DNA of 64,000 nucleotides from Geothrix sp. PMB-07 (GTDB taxonomy: Bacteria; Acidobacteriota; Holophagae; Holophagales; Holophagaceae): contig NZ_CP132333.1 in assembly GCF_030758935.1 (NCBI RefSeq), forward strand, positions 1,302,992 through 1,366,991, read 5' to 3'. Under the pieces are notes generated by a model. It was not told where the DNA came from. It saw nothing but the letters and a program-made list of their open reading frames with translations, and searched no databases. Within the stretch, counting starts at the first letter, position 1, and each line of letters begins with the position of its first letter. This document shows, piece after piece, positions 49,621-57,303 of this stretch. The translations under genes and the position numbers were made by a program.

Positions 49621-50265
49621 ATGAGCCTCTTCGGTGCCCGAAAGCACGAACAGTCCCTCGCTGAGCGCGATGAGCAGCTGCAGAAGCTGGAGGTTGACTG
49701 CCTGGCCCTGCAGGGCCGCCTGGAGGAAACCCAGGAACTGGTCCGGCACCTGGATGAGGATCGGGACCTCCTGCTGAGCGCCCTGGAGCGCCTGCACCCG
49801 GGGGATTCCGCCGAAGTGCTGGCTCAGACCCTCCTGGAGGTGACCTTCAAACCCATGGGGCTGGCCTGCTTCTTTCTGGCGCTGGCGGACTGGGACCAGG
49901 ATCTGCTCCAGTTCGTGCTGTACCAGGAAGGGGGGAGGGCCCGAAACCATCCCTCCCGCAGGCTTTCGGATCGGGCAGGGCTTTCCGAGCGGGTGCTTTC
50001 CGGGCGTCGTTCCATCTACATCCGCACCATGGAGGAGGGTCATGCGGCCGGGAGTTTCCTCACCGCTGCGGAGCAGGCCACGGGCCTCATCCCTCACTCC
50101 TGGTACGGCGTGCCGCTGGGCCATGGACCCCGGCCCATCGGGGTGGTCAGTTTCCAGAGTTTCCAGACCGATGCCTTCAGTGACAGCCGACGTCGGGTCA
50201 TGGATGCCCTGGCAGGGCTGCTCTCCACCTGCCTGGAAGCTCGCGCTTCTGCTCAGGAACCCTGA
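49621..50265 (+). CDS. GAF-like domain protein with N-terminal coiled coil
   Basis: A 214-aa soluble protein. Residues ~8-55 form a coiled coil (ARKHEQSLAERDEQLQKLEV, DCLALQGRLEETQELVRHLD). Residues ~65-205 look like a GAF fold: EVLAQTLLEVTFKPMGLACF, SDRAGLSERVLSGRRSIYIR, then HSWYGVPLGHGPRPIGVVSF. No output domain is attached, so it may be a sensor or adaptor. It is divergent from cysS and overlaps the convergent thioesterase gene by 13 bp. Confidence 0.72.
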   Translation: MSLFGARKHEQSLAERDEQLQKLEVDCLALQGRLEETQELVRHLDEDRDLLLSALERLHPGDSAEVLAQTLLEVTFKPMGLACFFLALADWDQDLLQFVLYQEGGRARNHPSRRLSDRAGLSERVLSGRRSIYIRTMEEGHAAGSFLTAAEQATGLIPHSWYGVPLGHGPRPIGVVSFQSFQTDAFSDSRRRVMDALAGLLSTCLEARASAQEP

Positions 50266-50645
50266 ATCAGGGCCAGCAGGTCATCCGGCAGAACCCGGGC
50301 GCGGTTGTCCGATCCTGCCGCCAGGTGGATGCTTTCGCCTTCGGCCAGCAGGACGCCGTCGCGTTCGATGCGATAGCCGAAGGTCACGCGGCGCCTCCCC
50401 GTTTCCTTGAGGAAGGTGCGCACCTGCACCAGCTCGTCGTAATAAGCCGGCGCCCGGAACTTCACCCGGATTTCGTTGACCACCAGCCGCACGCCTCGGG
50501 CCTCCCACTCCGCGTAGCTTTGTCCCAGCTCCCGCAGGAAATCGCTGCGTCCCAGCTCCATCCACACCGGGTAGGTCGCGTGGTGGACGATGCCCATGGC
50601 ATCGGTTTCGGCGTAGCGGACTCGAAGTTCGGTGAGCGATTCCAT
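50253..50645 (-). CDS. YbgC/4HBT family acyl-CoA thioesterase
   Basis: A 130-aa hotdog-fold thioesterase. The N-terminal signature LRVRYAETDAMGIVHHATYP, with Asp15 and the HHATYPVWMELGR continuation, is diagnostic. DELVQVRTFLKETGRRRVTF follows. It hydrolyses short- or medium-chain acyl-CoA in related proteins; YbgC itself is often near tol genes, which is not the case here. Confidence 0.93.
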   Translation of the reverse strand: MESLTELRVRYAETDAMGIVHHATYPVWMELGRSDFLRELGQSYAEWEARGVRLVVNEIRVKFRAPAYYDELVQVRTFLKETGRRRVTFGYRIERDGVLLAEGESIHLAAGSDNRARVLPDDLLALIQGS

Positions 50646-50664
50646 GCCTTGAGCGTACACGAAG

Positions 50665-50686
50665 AGGCCCCGCCGAAGCGGGGCCT
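50665..50686. terminator. Intrinsic terminator of the 119-aa secreted protein gene
   Basis: AGGCCCCGC, loop CGAA, GCGGGGCCT: a perfect 9-bp stem 26 bp after the stop at 50713 and just upstream of the thioesterase start. Confidence 0.7.
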
Positions 50687-50712
50687 GATGAGCCACGGAC
50701 CGGAGCTCCCGG

Positions 50713-51072
50713 TTACTCGATGGTGACGCGGACGTGATCGCCCTTGTCCGTGGTGATCTCCAAGAGCAGGTCACCGGCCTTGGCATCGGTGAGCAGCTTG
50801 ATGAGCTGTTCAGGCTTCATGCCCTTCTTGGTTTCGCCGTTGACCTTGATTTCCCCTTCACCGGCCATGTCCAGGACGCCCTTGGCAAGGCTGATGGGCA
50901 TGCGCACGTGCACTTCGGTGGGGCCCTCTTCGCTCTTGGCCTCACCCTTCTGCCGGTGATGGTGGTTGAAGGACTTGGAGACGATGTCGACCTTGATGAA
51001 CCGCGCACTCTGCGCGGCCAGAGGAAGGCTGAGGCTGGCCGCCAGGGCCAGCGGGATCATGATGGCGCGCAT
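50713..51072 (-). CDS. Small secreted protein of unknown function
   Basis: A 119-aa protein with AAGGAGG 7 nt before the ATG at 51072 and a signal peptide (MRAIMIPLALAASLSLPLAA). The mature part has a basic and His-rich stretch (VSKSFNHHHRQKGEAKSEEG) and then beta/alpha segments (EVHVRMPISLAKGVLDMAGE, GMKPEQLIKLLTDAKAGDLL, LEITTDKGDHVRVTIE). I recognise no family. The His cluster could bind metal, but this is speculation. Confidence 0.72.
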   Translation of the reverse strand: MRAIMIPLALAASLSLPLAAQSARFIKVDIVSKSFNHHHRQKGEAKSEEGPTEVHVRMPISLAKGVLDMAGEGEIKVNGETKKGMKPEQLIKLLTDAKAGDLLLEITTDKGDHVRVTIE

Positions 51073-51232
51073 GGGCGGCCTCCTTGGGTGGTTGGGGTTC
51101 GGCACTCGCCGGATTGCATGGGATTACGGGCCTCTTGGACCGCGGATTAGCCGGGTATTCTGGACCGGTCACAGAACCCCCTCGGTCCCCATCCAAACCC
51201 TGTGCGGCCGCCGCCGCCACTGGAGCCCGCCC

Positions 51233-51640
51233 ATGAAATCCATCGCTGCCCTGCTGCTTCTCGCCGCGCCCCTGTTCGCCCAGGGCGCCACCAAGTGGGA
51301 ACACGACTATCAGTCCGCCCTGAAACGGGCCAAGGCCGAGAACAAGGTCATCTTCATGGATCTCTGGACCGAATGGTGCGGCCCCTGCCAGCACCTCCAG
51401 AAGAATGTCTTCCCCACCGCCGAAGCCACCGCAGCCCTGGCCAAGGTGGTGCCCTTCTCCTCCCTGGTGCAGAAGAAGGACGGCACCCCCGTCGCTGAAG
51501 GCACCAAGCTGGCGGAGCAGTTCCAGCTCAACGCCTTCCCCACCCTCGTGATTCTGGATGCCGACGGCAAGGAACTGCGCCGCCAGGTGGGTGCCTTCCG
51601 CAGCGGTGCGGAATTCGCCGCCTGGTTGAACGCCAAGTAG
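51233..51640 (+). CDS. Periplasmic thioredoxin-like protein (CGPC active site)
   Basis: A 135-aa protein with a signal peptide (MKSIAALLLLAAPLFAQ). The thioredoxin-fold active site is DLWTEWCGPCQHLQKNVF, followed by cis-Pro region LNAFPTLVILDADGKELRRQ. It resembles the N-terminal domain-less DsbD-gamma/thioredoxin_7 group. GGAG is 8 nt before the start at 51233. It likely acts in periplasmic disulfide reduction or cytochrome c maturation. Confidence 0.9.
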   Translation: MKSIAALLLLAAPLFAQGATKWEHDYQSALKRAKAENKVIFMDLWTEWCGPCQHLQKNVFPTAEATAALAKVVPFSSLVQKKDGTPVAEGTKLAEQFQLNAFPTLVILDADGKELRRQVGAFRSGAEFAAWLNAK

Positions 51641-51664
51641 TCAGCCTTCGCCTTCCCATTCAGG

Positions 51665-51689
51665 AAGCGGCGGCCATGGGCCGCCGCTT
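51665..51689. terminator. Bidirectional intrinsic terminator
   Basis: AAGCGGCGGCC, loop ATG, GGCCGCCGCTT: a perfect 11-bp stem 25 bp after the thioredoxin-like gene stop, also just beyond the end of the leftward BatB gene. Confidence 0.7.
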
Positions 51690-51707
51690 CTCATGGATCA
51701 ACAGCCA

Positions 51708-53216
51708 TCACAGATCCTTCACCCCGGCGGGTGATCGAGGCGGCTTGGGCAGGCGCTGCTTGAGGCCTTCCAGCTCATCCTGCTGCGCGCCCATGCTGGG
51801 GCGCGGCGGGGGTGGCGGAGGGGGCTTCTTGGGGTTGGGGGGGGGCGGTGGCGTGGTGTCCTTTACCAACGTTTGAAGATCATGGGTGGCCTCGGGCTGC
51901 CCTGGCTGTTCCAGCAGCAGGCGCTCCAGCAGGGCGCGGGCCTCTTCCGGGCGCTTGGCCTCCAGGTGGGCCCGGGCCGCCAGCAGCAGGGCGGGTGCGC
52001 GCCAGGCTGGAATGGGCCGAGGCGTGCCCTGGCCGGCCAGGGCGGAGAGCGCCTTCAGCGCATCCTCCGGGAAGCCCGTGCGCAGATCGATCTGCGCGGC
52101 CAGCAGCGCGTGCGCAGGCTTGGCGTCGCGCGGGCGCCAGCGCCGGGCCGCGGCCAAGTTGCCCTCCTCCAGGGCCCGCTGAGCCAGCCAGGCCTTGACG
52201 CTGGGCGGAGCCCAGGGCTCAGAGCCTTGGGCGGAGAGAGGAGCCATCGTCAGAGCGACCAGCAACACCAACAATGGACGCCAGCGGGTGAGGGGTTTGC
52301 CTGAGAAGAGCAGCCAGAGGGCCAGCCCGGCCAGGGCCAGCCAGGCACCAACCTCGGGGTGGGCGGGTTGGAGCGAGCGACGCGCGGGCAGGGGCAGTTT
52401 TCCCGCCGCCAAAGCCTGAAGACCCGCCGCAGCCGCCTCGCCATCCTGGAAAACCTGGCCACCAGTGGCTTCGGCCAGCTGCGTCAGGAACTCAGGGTGG
52501 GCGGTGCTCCGGGCCGGTTCGGCCGTTGAAGCCGTGGCGCCTTCCCGAAGGGGCACCGCATGGGCCTGGCCATCCCCGAAGGCCATCACGCAGACAGGGA
52601 TGCGGGCCTTCTTGAGGGGCGCGACAGCCCGGGCCAGGGCTTCCTCGGGGGCCTCCCAGGTTTCCTCGCCGTCGCTGAGCAGGAGGATCACGGCGGGCAG
52701 ATCGCGGTCCACCTGGGCGGCCAGCTGAGGCAGGCCGCGGCCCAGGCTGGTGCCGGGGGAGCCCACCTCGCCGGGCAGGGCGGCCCTGAGGGCCTCGCGC
52801 AGCAGCGTGCGGTCCTCGCCGGGAGGCTGCACCGGAATGTCGTCGCCGGTGAGGAAATCGAGGCCCCAGCGGATGCCGGGTTGGGGCCTCGACCAGATGC
52901 GATCCAGGGCGGTCACCGCGGCTTCCCAGCGGCTGCGGCCCTGGGCATCGGGCACGGCCATGGAGCGGCTGGCATCCAGCGCCACGTGCACGGTGAGGCG
53001 TGGAAACTCGGGAAAGCCCCAACGGGGCTCGGCCAGGCCCAGGCCCAGTCCCGCGGCCATGAGCGCCAAGCCCAGCCCCTGCCATAGAGGACGCTGACCC
53101 ACCACCTGCACGCCCTGACCGGGCCGCAGGTGGGCGCGGAGCGCCAACGCCAGAATGATCAGGATGGCCGCAGCCGTGGGGATCAGGGCCCAGGGATGGG
53201 AGAAGGGCAGCTTCAT
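51708..53216 (-). CDS. batB: BatB/BatC-like VWA membrane protein with TPR tail
   Basis: A 502-aa protein. Spans at ~8-30 and ~44-60 precede a VWA domain with the MIDAS motif VALDASRSMAVPDA (DxSxS) and LLLSDGEETWEAPEEALA. A third and fourth span (~285-325) lead to a TPR-like region (~345-460, LAQRALEEGNLAAARRWRPR, ALLLAARAHLEAKRPEEARA) and a Pro-rich tail (PPPPPNPKKPPPPPP). The start at 53216 overlaps the batA stop (ATGA). The combination looks like BatB plus BatC in one chain. Confidence 0.85.
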   Translation of the reverse strand: MKLPFSHPWALIPTAAAILIILALALRAHLRPGQGVQVVGQRPLWQGLGLALMAAGLGLGLAEPRWGFPEFPRLTVHVALDASRSMAVPDAQGRSRWEAAVTALDRIWSRPQPGIRWGLDFLTGDDIPVQPPGEDRTLLREALRAALPGEVGSPGTSLGRGLPQLAAQVDRDLPAVILLLSDGEETWEAPEEALARAVAPLKKARIPVCVMAFGDGQAHAVPLREGATASTAEPARSTAHPEFLTQLAEATGGQVFQDGEAAAAGLQALAAGKLPLPARRSLQPAHPEVGAWLALAGLALWLLFSGKPLTRWRPLLVLLVALTMAPLSAQGSEPWAPPSVKAWLAQRALEEGNLAAARRWRPRDAKPAHALLAAQIDLRTGFPEDALKALSALAGQGTPRPIPAWRAPALLLAARAHLEAKRPEEARALLERLLLEQPGQPEATHDLQTLVKDTTPPPPPNPKKPPPPPPPRPSMGAQQDELEGLKQRLPKPPRSPAGVKDL

Positions 53217-54169
53217 GAGGCCACCACCCAATCTGGTCGCCGCTTTCCGCGTTTGAAGGCCAGATCCACCATCAAAGGCAGCGTCAACAGGGCCGCGGCC
53301 AGCAGGAACCAGCGGGCCAGGGGACGGCCTTCGCTGGGAGGATCCACGGGAAGCAAGGTTTTCTCGAGGCGATCTACAGACGTGAGGCTGCGCTCCAGGC
53401 CGGTGGGATCTTCTGCGCCGAAGGACTCGCCCCCGGTGAGGTGGGCCACCTGTTGGAGGCTGGCGTGATCCACCTCCACATGCAGGCGGGCGAAGCCGCC
53501 GCCATCCAGGGGCACCAGGCTTTCACCGTTGGTGCCGATGGCCACGGCATGGATGCGGATGCCCTGGCGGCGGGCCTCTTCGGCGGCTTCCATGGCGGTC
53601 ACCCGGCCCCGATTCTCCACGCCATCGGTGAGGAGCAGAATGACGCGGCTGCGGGCGGGGCTTTCCTCAAGGCGGCGCACGGCGGTCATGAGGGCCGAGC
53701 CGATGGCCGTGCCATCGTCTCGGCTGTCGATGTCGAGCCGGGCCAGCATGCCCAGGAGGCGCTGGTGATCGGCGGTGAGGGGGCTGAGGGTCACGGGGTG
53801 GGCGCTGAAGAGGATGAGGGCGAAGCGATCCTCTGGCCGACGCAGGACGAACTGTGCCAAGGTGCGCCGGGCGGCGTGCCAACGATCTTCGTCAGGCCGA
53901 TCGAGAATGCGCATGCTGCTGCTGCCATCCAGCACCACGGCGAAGTCCACCACGGGGGCCGCGCCGCGCACGGCTGTGCGCCATTCTGGGCCGGTGGCGG
54001 CCAGACCGAGGATCATCGCCACCAGGATGGGCAGCCAGCGGGAGCTGAGTCGGCCCAGGCGGCTGGAAGGCCGGGAGGAGGGAATGCCCCAGCGGTAGCT
54101 CACGCGCCAGGCCCAGAGCACCAGGGGCACTGCCGCCAGCAGGAGCAGGGGATGGCGCAGCGCGATCAT
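53213..54169 (-). CDS. batA: BatA-like VWA membrane protein
   Basis: A 318-aa protein with two N-terminal spans (~4-20 and ~45-62), a VWA domain with DFAVVLDGSSSMRILDRPDE (perfect DxSxS MIDAS) and VILLLTDGVENRGRVTAMEA, and a C-terminal span (~288-306). This is the usual Bat layout. It is embedded by 4-bp overlaps between the upstream membrane protein gene and batB. Bat proteins are associated with aerotolerance or envelope stress, though the mechanism is not clear. Confidence 0.88.
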   Translation of the reverse strand: MIALRHPLLLLAAVPLVLWAWRVSYRWGIPSSRPSSRLGRLSSRWLPILVAMILGLAATGPEWRTAVRGAAPVVDFAVVLDGSSSMRILDRPDEDRWHAARRTLAQFVLRRPEDRFALILFSAHPVTLSPLTADHQRLLGMLARLDIDSRDDGTAIGSALMTAVRRLEESPARSRVILLLTDGVENRGRVTAMEAAEEARRQGIRIHAVAIGTNGESLVPLDGGGFARLHVEVDHASLQQVAHLTGGESFGAEDPTGLERSLTSVDRLEKTLLPVDPPSEGRPLARWFLLAAALLTLPLMVDLAFKRGKRRPDWVVAS

Positions 54170-54981
54170 CGCGGGCCCTCCACATCGCCTCGCGCATCAA
54201 GCGCAGCCACCAGGTGCGTCGTGGCCGGGAAGGGGGGCTCGGTCTGACCGAAGCGGGCGGCATCCAGGCTTTTCACCCATTGATCCCAGGGGCTCAGGTT
54301 GTGGGCCTCCAGTTCCGCGGGCCCCCAGGCCCGGGCAGCATCGCCAAACCGGGCGGCCAGCAGGTTGCGCCCATGATTGTGGGCCGCATCCAGGGAGAGC
54401 CGGTCCCGGTGGGCTGGCGGCCATTGATGCTGGAAGGCGTGGATGGCTTTGGCCAGGTGGCGCTGGCGAGAACCCTTCCGCCAGCGGTGGAGGATCCAGC
54501 CCACCAGGGCCAGCGCGGGCAACAGCAGCAGGCTGGCCCAGGCCCAGGGGAAGGGGATGGCGGGCAGCAGATCCTCGTTGCCGCCCCCGAAACCCACCCA
54601 GGGACCGCCGTAGGGAATGGTGCGCGGCACCTGGATCCGCAGTTCCGGGCTGCGCTGGCCGTTGCCCAGATCCAAGGCGGGCACCACGGCAAGGCCAGGC
54701 TCCAGGGCCTGCACCTGGAAGCGCCAACCGCGCCCATCGGGCAGGGGCTCTAGGGCCCGCAGGCGCAGGGGCCCCAGGCGATCTTCCACCGAGGGCCTGG
54801 GCGGCGCGGCCTTGGCGGGATCGTCTTCGCGGAGTTCAAGCACGTGCAGCTCACCGAGCTTCAACTGGGTCGGCGCCTTCCACACGGGGGCTGCATTCAA
54901 TATGAGCCCGGTCGCAGCTAGAACCGCAGCGCTGCGCCATGGCGACGCAGGCCTGTGCTGCCATCCCCGGGCCATGCTCAT
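54166..54981 (-). CDS. Membrane protein of the Bat operon (BatD/DUF4381-like position)
   Basis: A 271-aa protein. Start at 54981 (MSMARGWQHRPASPW) overlaps the DUF58 stop (ATGA). One N-terminal span (~16-32), a ~100-residue beta-rich periplasmic domain (VEDRLGPLRLRALEPLPDGR, ALEPGLAVVPALDLGNGQRS), one central span (~147-166, WASLLLLPALALVGWILHRW) and a cytoplasmic helical tail. This matches the small membrane protein that lies between DUF58 and BatA in many Bat clusters. Confidence 0.7.
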   Translation of the reverse strand: MSMARGWQHRPASPWRSAAVLAATGLILNAAPVWKAPTQLKLGELHVLELREDDPAKAAPPRPSVEDRLGPLRLRALEPLPDGRGWRFQVQALEPGLAVVPALDLGNGQRSPELRIQVPRTIPYGGPWVGFGGGNEDLLPAIPFPWAWASLLLLPALALVGWILHRWRKGSRQRHLAKAIHAFQHQWPPAHRDRLSLDAAHNHGRNLLAARFGDAARAWGPAELEAHNLSPWDQWVKSLDAARFGQTEPPFPATTHLVAALDARGDVEGPR

Positions 54982-55742
54982 GCGCCACCGGCCCGCAGCC
55001 AGCCGTTGAGCTTCACCACGGGATCCTCCATGAGGCTCCAGTCCAGCCTTTCGATGGCGGAGGTGAAGCCCGGGTCGGGCCACGTCATGCCGCGCCGCTT
55101 CTGAACTTCCAGGGGGCGGAACCACACGAGCCGGTGCCGCGTGGCCAGGGGTTTCAACAGAGGTGCGAGGCCCTGCAATCCTGCGCCGTTGCTCAGCAGC
55201 CAAAGGCGGTGCCCCTTGCCGTGCTCGCCCCAATGGCCCAGCGCCTCCCGCCAGGAAGCCTCGGTGGGAATGGAAGGGCCGCGTTCAGCCAGGGTCTCCA
55301 GGATGCGCAGGCCATGGATGCGACCGCGCTTGGGGGCGATGCGCAGAGCGGGTGTGCGGCCATCACCGGGGACGATGAGACCCAGGCGATCCCCGGTGGC
55401 CTGTAACGTGGCCGCGGCGGCCCCGCAGAGCTCCAGAGCCCAGCGCAGGGGCGAAACCGGATCGCCCAGGAACATGGAGGGCGAGGGATCCACAACCAGC
55501 CAGAGAACCAGATCACGGCTGCTCTCGAAGCGCTTCATGATGGGCTCGCCCGTGCGCGCCGTCAGAGGCCAGTTGATGAAGCGCGGATCATCGCCGGGCA
55601 CGTAGGGGCGGTTCTCCACGAAGGTGAGGCCCGCGCCTTTGAATTTGGAGGGATGCAACCCTTCCGTGCCCCCGCCCAGGCGCCCCCGCAACCGCAACGG
55701 CAGGCGTCGCAGGCGGGCGAGGAAGCGGGCGGGCAGGGGCAT
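54978..55742 (-). CDS. DUF58 domain protein
   Basis: A 254-aa protein. RPYVPGDDPRFINWPLTART, then GEPIMKRFESSRDLVLWLVV is the diagnostic DUF58 block, followed by a VWA-like fold (DPSPSMFLGDPV). GLHPSKFKGAGLTFVENRPY precedes it. It is the first gene of the four-gene Bat-type operon. A MoxR AAA ATPase normally precedes DUF58; here the next upstream gene is a DUF4139 protein instead. Confidence 0.9.
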   Translation of the reverse strand: MPLPARFLARLRRLPLRLRGRLGGGTEGLHPSKFKGAGLTFVENRPYVPGDDPRFINWPLTARTGEPIMKRFESSRDLVLWLVVDPSPSMFLGDPVSPLRWALELCGAAAATLQATGDRLGLIVPGDGRTPALRIAPKRGRIHGLRILETLAERGPSIPTEASWREALGHWGEHGKGHRLWLLSNGAGLQGLAPLLKPLATRHRLVWFRPLEVQKRRGMTWPDPGFTSAIERLDWSLMEDPVVKLNGWLRAGGA

Positions 55743-55798
55743 GGGGGTTCAGTATGGCGCAGGTGCTCCGCCTTCAGGCTGAAGACCTCGGCGTGTTC

Positions 55799-57232
55799 TT
55801 ACCACTTCACCCGGACGCGGTAGGTCAGGGTGGCGCTGCCTTCGGCGGGGATGGTGACCTTGAAGCGGGCTGTCCCGGCGGCCTCCTTGGTATGGGGCTG
55901 ACTGCTCTGCAGCATCTCCCAGTCGCCGGGCAGGGGCTCGAGGAGGTTCACGGTGACGGGTTCCTTCTTGGCGTTCTTCAGCTCCACCTCGAAGGCGGAC
56001 TCGTGCACGTAGCCGTACTTGCCCTGGCGGCCCAGGCTCTTGTAGTCGGTCTGCTTGCGCTTGGCGGTGACATCGAAGGCATCCCCCAGCTTGAGGCGCA
56101 CCAGCTCGTTCTTGGGCGTGTGATCCACGTTGTCTTCGCCCACGAACTGGGCGCGGCCCTCGCTGTCGCGCTTGTAGACGCGGATGATGCCCTTGGGCAG
56201 GGGCATGCCCAGGCGGCTGGATTCCTTATTGTCGAACTCGACGAAGACGCCCACCTTCTGCTTCTCGCCCAGGTCGCCGTAGCTGCCGGAGTAGTAGTAG
56301 TTCTGTCCCTGCAGCAGGTATTCCTTGCGCACGGGCACGGAGCCCGCGCTCAGCAGGGCCACCTGCTTGGTCTGGTTCACGGCCAGGGTGGTGGGGCGGT
56401 CCAGGGTGTAGAGGTGGTATTCGAAGAGACTCTCTTCGGCCATCTTCGGGGCGGGCGCGGCCTTGGCCACGGCGCCTGCGGCCAGGTAGGCCACGCTTTC
56501 GGTTCGCTGGTCCCTGGCCCGGTTCACATCGCCCGCGACGAGCTGCAGGGTGGCGTTGGGATAGGCGGCGCCGCTCTGGTTGGTGAGGGTCACCCAGCCG
56601 CTGAGATCGAGGGTCTTCTCGTCCGAGGACAGGTTGGCCACATAGTCGGCCCGCCAGGAGAGGCCCCCGGTGAGGTAGCTCAGCTCCAGCTGCTGGGGCT
56701 TCTCCACGCCGCTGTTGAGGCTGATGACCAGGGTGGGCCGGGCCCGCAGGTTGCCCGGCACCTTGGGGAAGACCAGGCGGCCGGGGATGCTCGTTTCGAT
56801 GCGGTCGGCGAACTGCAGCACGGTGCCGTTGTTGGTGGCCAGCACCGTGGCCTCCTCGCGCACCTCCTTGCTGCCTGCGCCGTCGGCGTTGGGAACGCTG
56901 CGCACCACGGTCACCTTCTCGCCCACGTACTTCTCCAGCAGCTTCTGGGGTGTGAGCAGGTCGAAGTCGAAGTTCTGCTCCGCGACCCAGAAGTCCTTGG
57001 GCGCCGTGAGGCTGCGCAGCAGGGCCGTCTCGGGCCGGATATTGGCCGACACTTCTTGGAAAGCCAGCCGCGCCTCGCCCTTGGGCAGCCGCACCTCCCG
57101 CGTGTCCTTCACCAGGGCCAGGTTGTCGTTGTAGATCGTCACCGCCAGGGCCTTCTGATCCTTCAGGGTGGTGGAGGATTCCTGGGCAACCAGGAGCGAG
57201 GGCAGGGCGGCGAGAAGCAGGGTGGGGCGCAT
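55799..57232 (-). CDS. DUF4139 domain secreted protein, paralogue 1
   Basis: A 477-aa protein with GGAGG 5 nt before ATG 57232 and a signal peptide (MRPTLLLAALPSLLVAQ). LAVTIYNDNLALVKDTREVR at the start and LELSYLTGGLSWRADYVANL in the middle, followed by LDLSGWVTLTNQSGAAYPNA, are hallmarks of DUF4139. MPLPKGIIRVYKRDSEGRAQ and GDWEMLQSS near the end fit also. The fold is beta-rich and probably periplasmic; function is not known. Confidence 0.85.
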   Translation of the reverse strand: MRPTLLLAALPSLLVAQESSTTLKDQKALAVTIYNDNLALVKDTREVRLPKGEARLAFQEVSANIRPETALLRSLTAPKDFWVAEQNFDFDLLTPQKLLEKYVGEKVTVVRSVPNADGAGSKEVREEATVLATNNGTVLQFADRIETSIPGRLVFPKVPGNLRARPTLVISLNSGVEKPQQLELSYLTGGLSWRADYVANLSSDEKTLDLSGWVTLTNQSGAAYPNATLQLVAGDVNRARDQRTESVAYLAAGAVAKAAPAPKMAEESLFEYHLYTLDRPTTLAVNQTKQVALLSAGSVPVRKEYLLQGQNYYYSGSYGDLGEKQKVGVFVEFDNKESSRLGMPLPKGIIRVYKRDSEGRAQFVGEDNVDHTPKNELVRLKLGDAFDVTAKRKQTDYKSLGRQGKYGYVHESAFEVELKNAKKEPVTVNLLEPLPGDWEMLQSSQPHTKEAAGTARFKVTIPAEGSATLTYRVRVKW

Positions 57233-57303
57233 GGAACCTCCGATGGGGTGGTGGGCAGGATACCTACCCGATACCTGGTGATGCCGTGAGGGGGGAAATC
57301 CTT

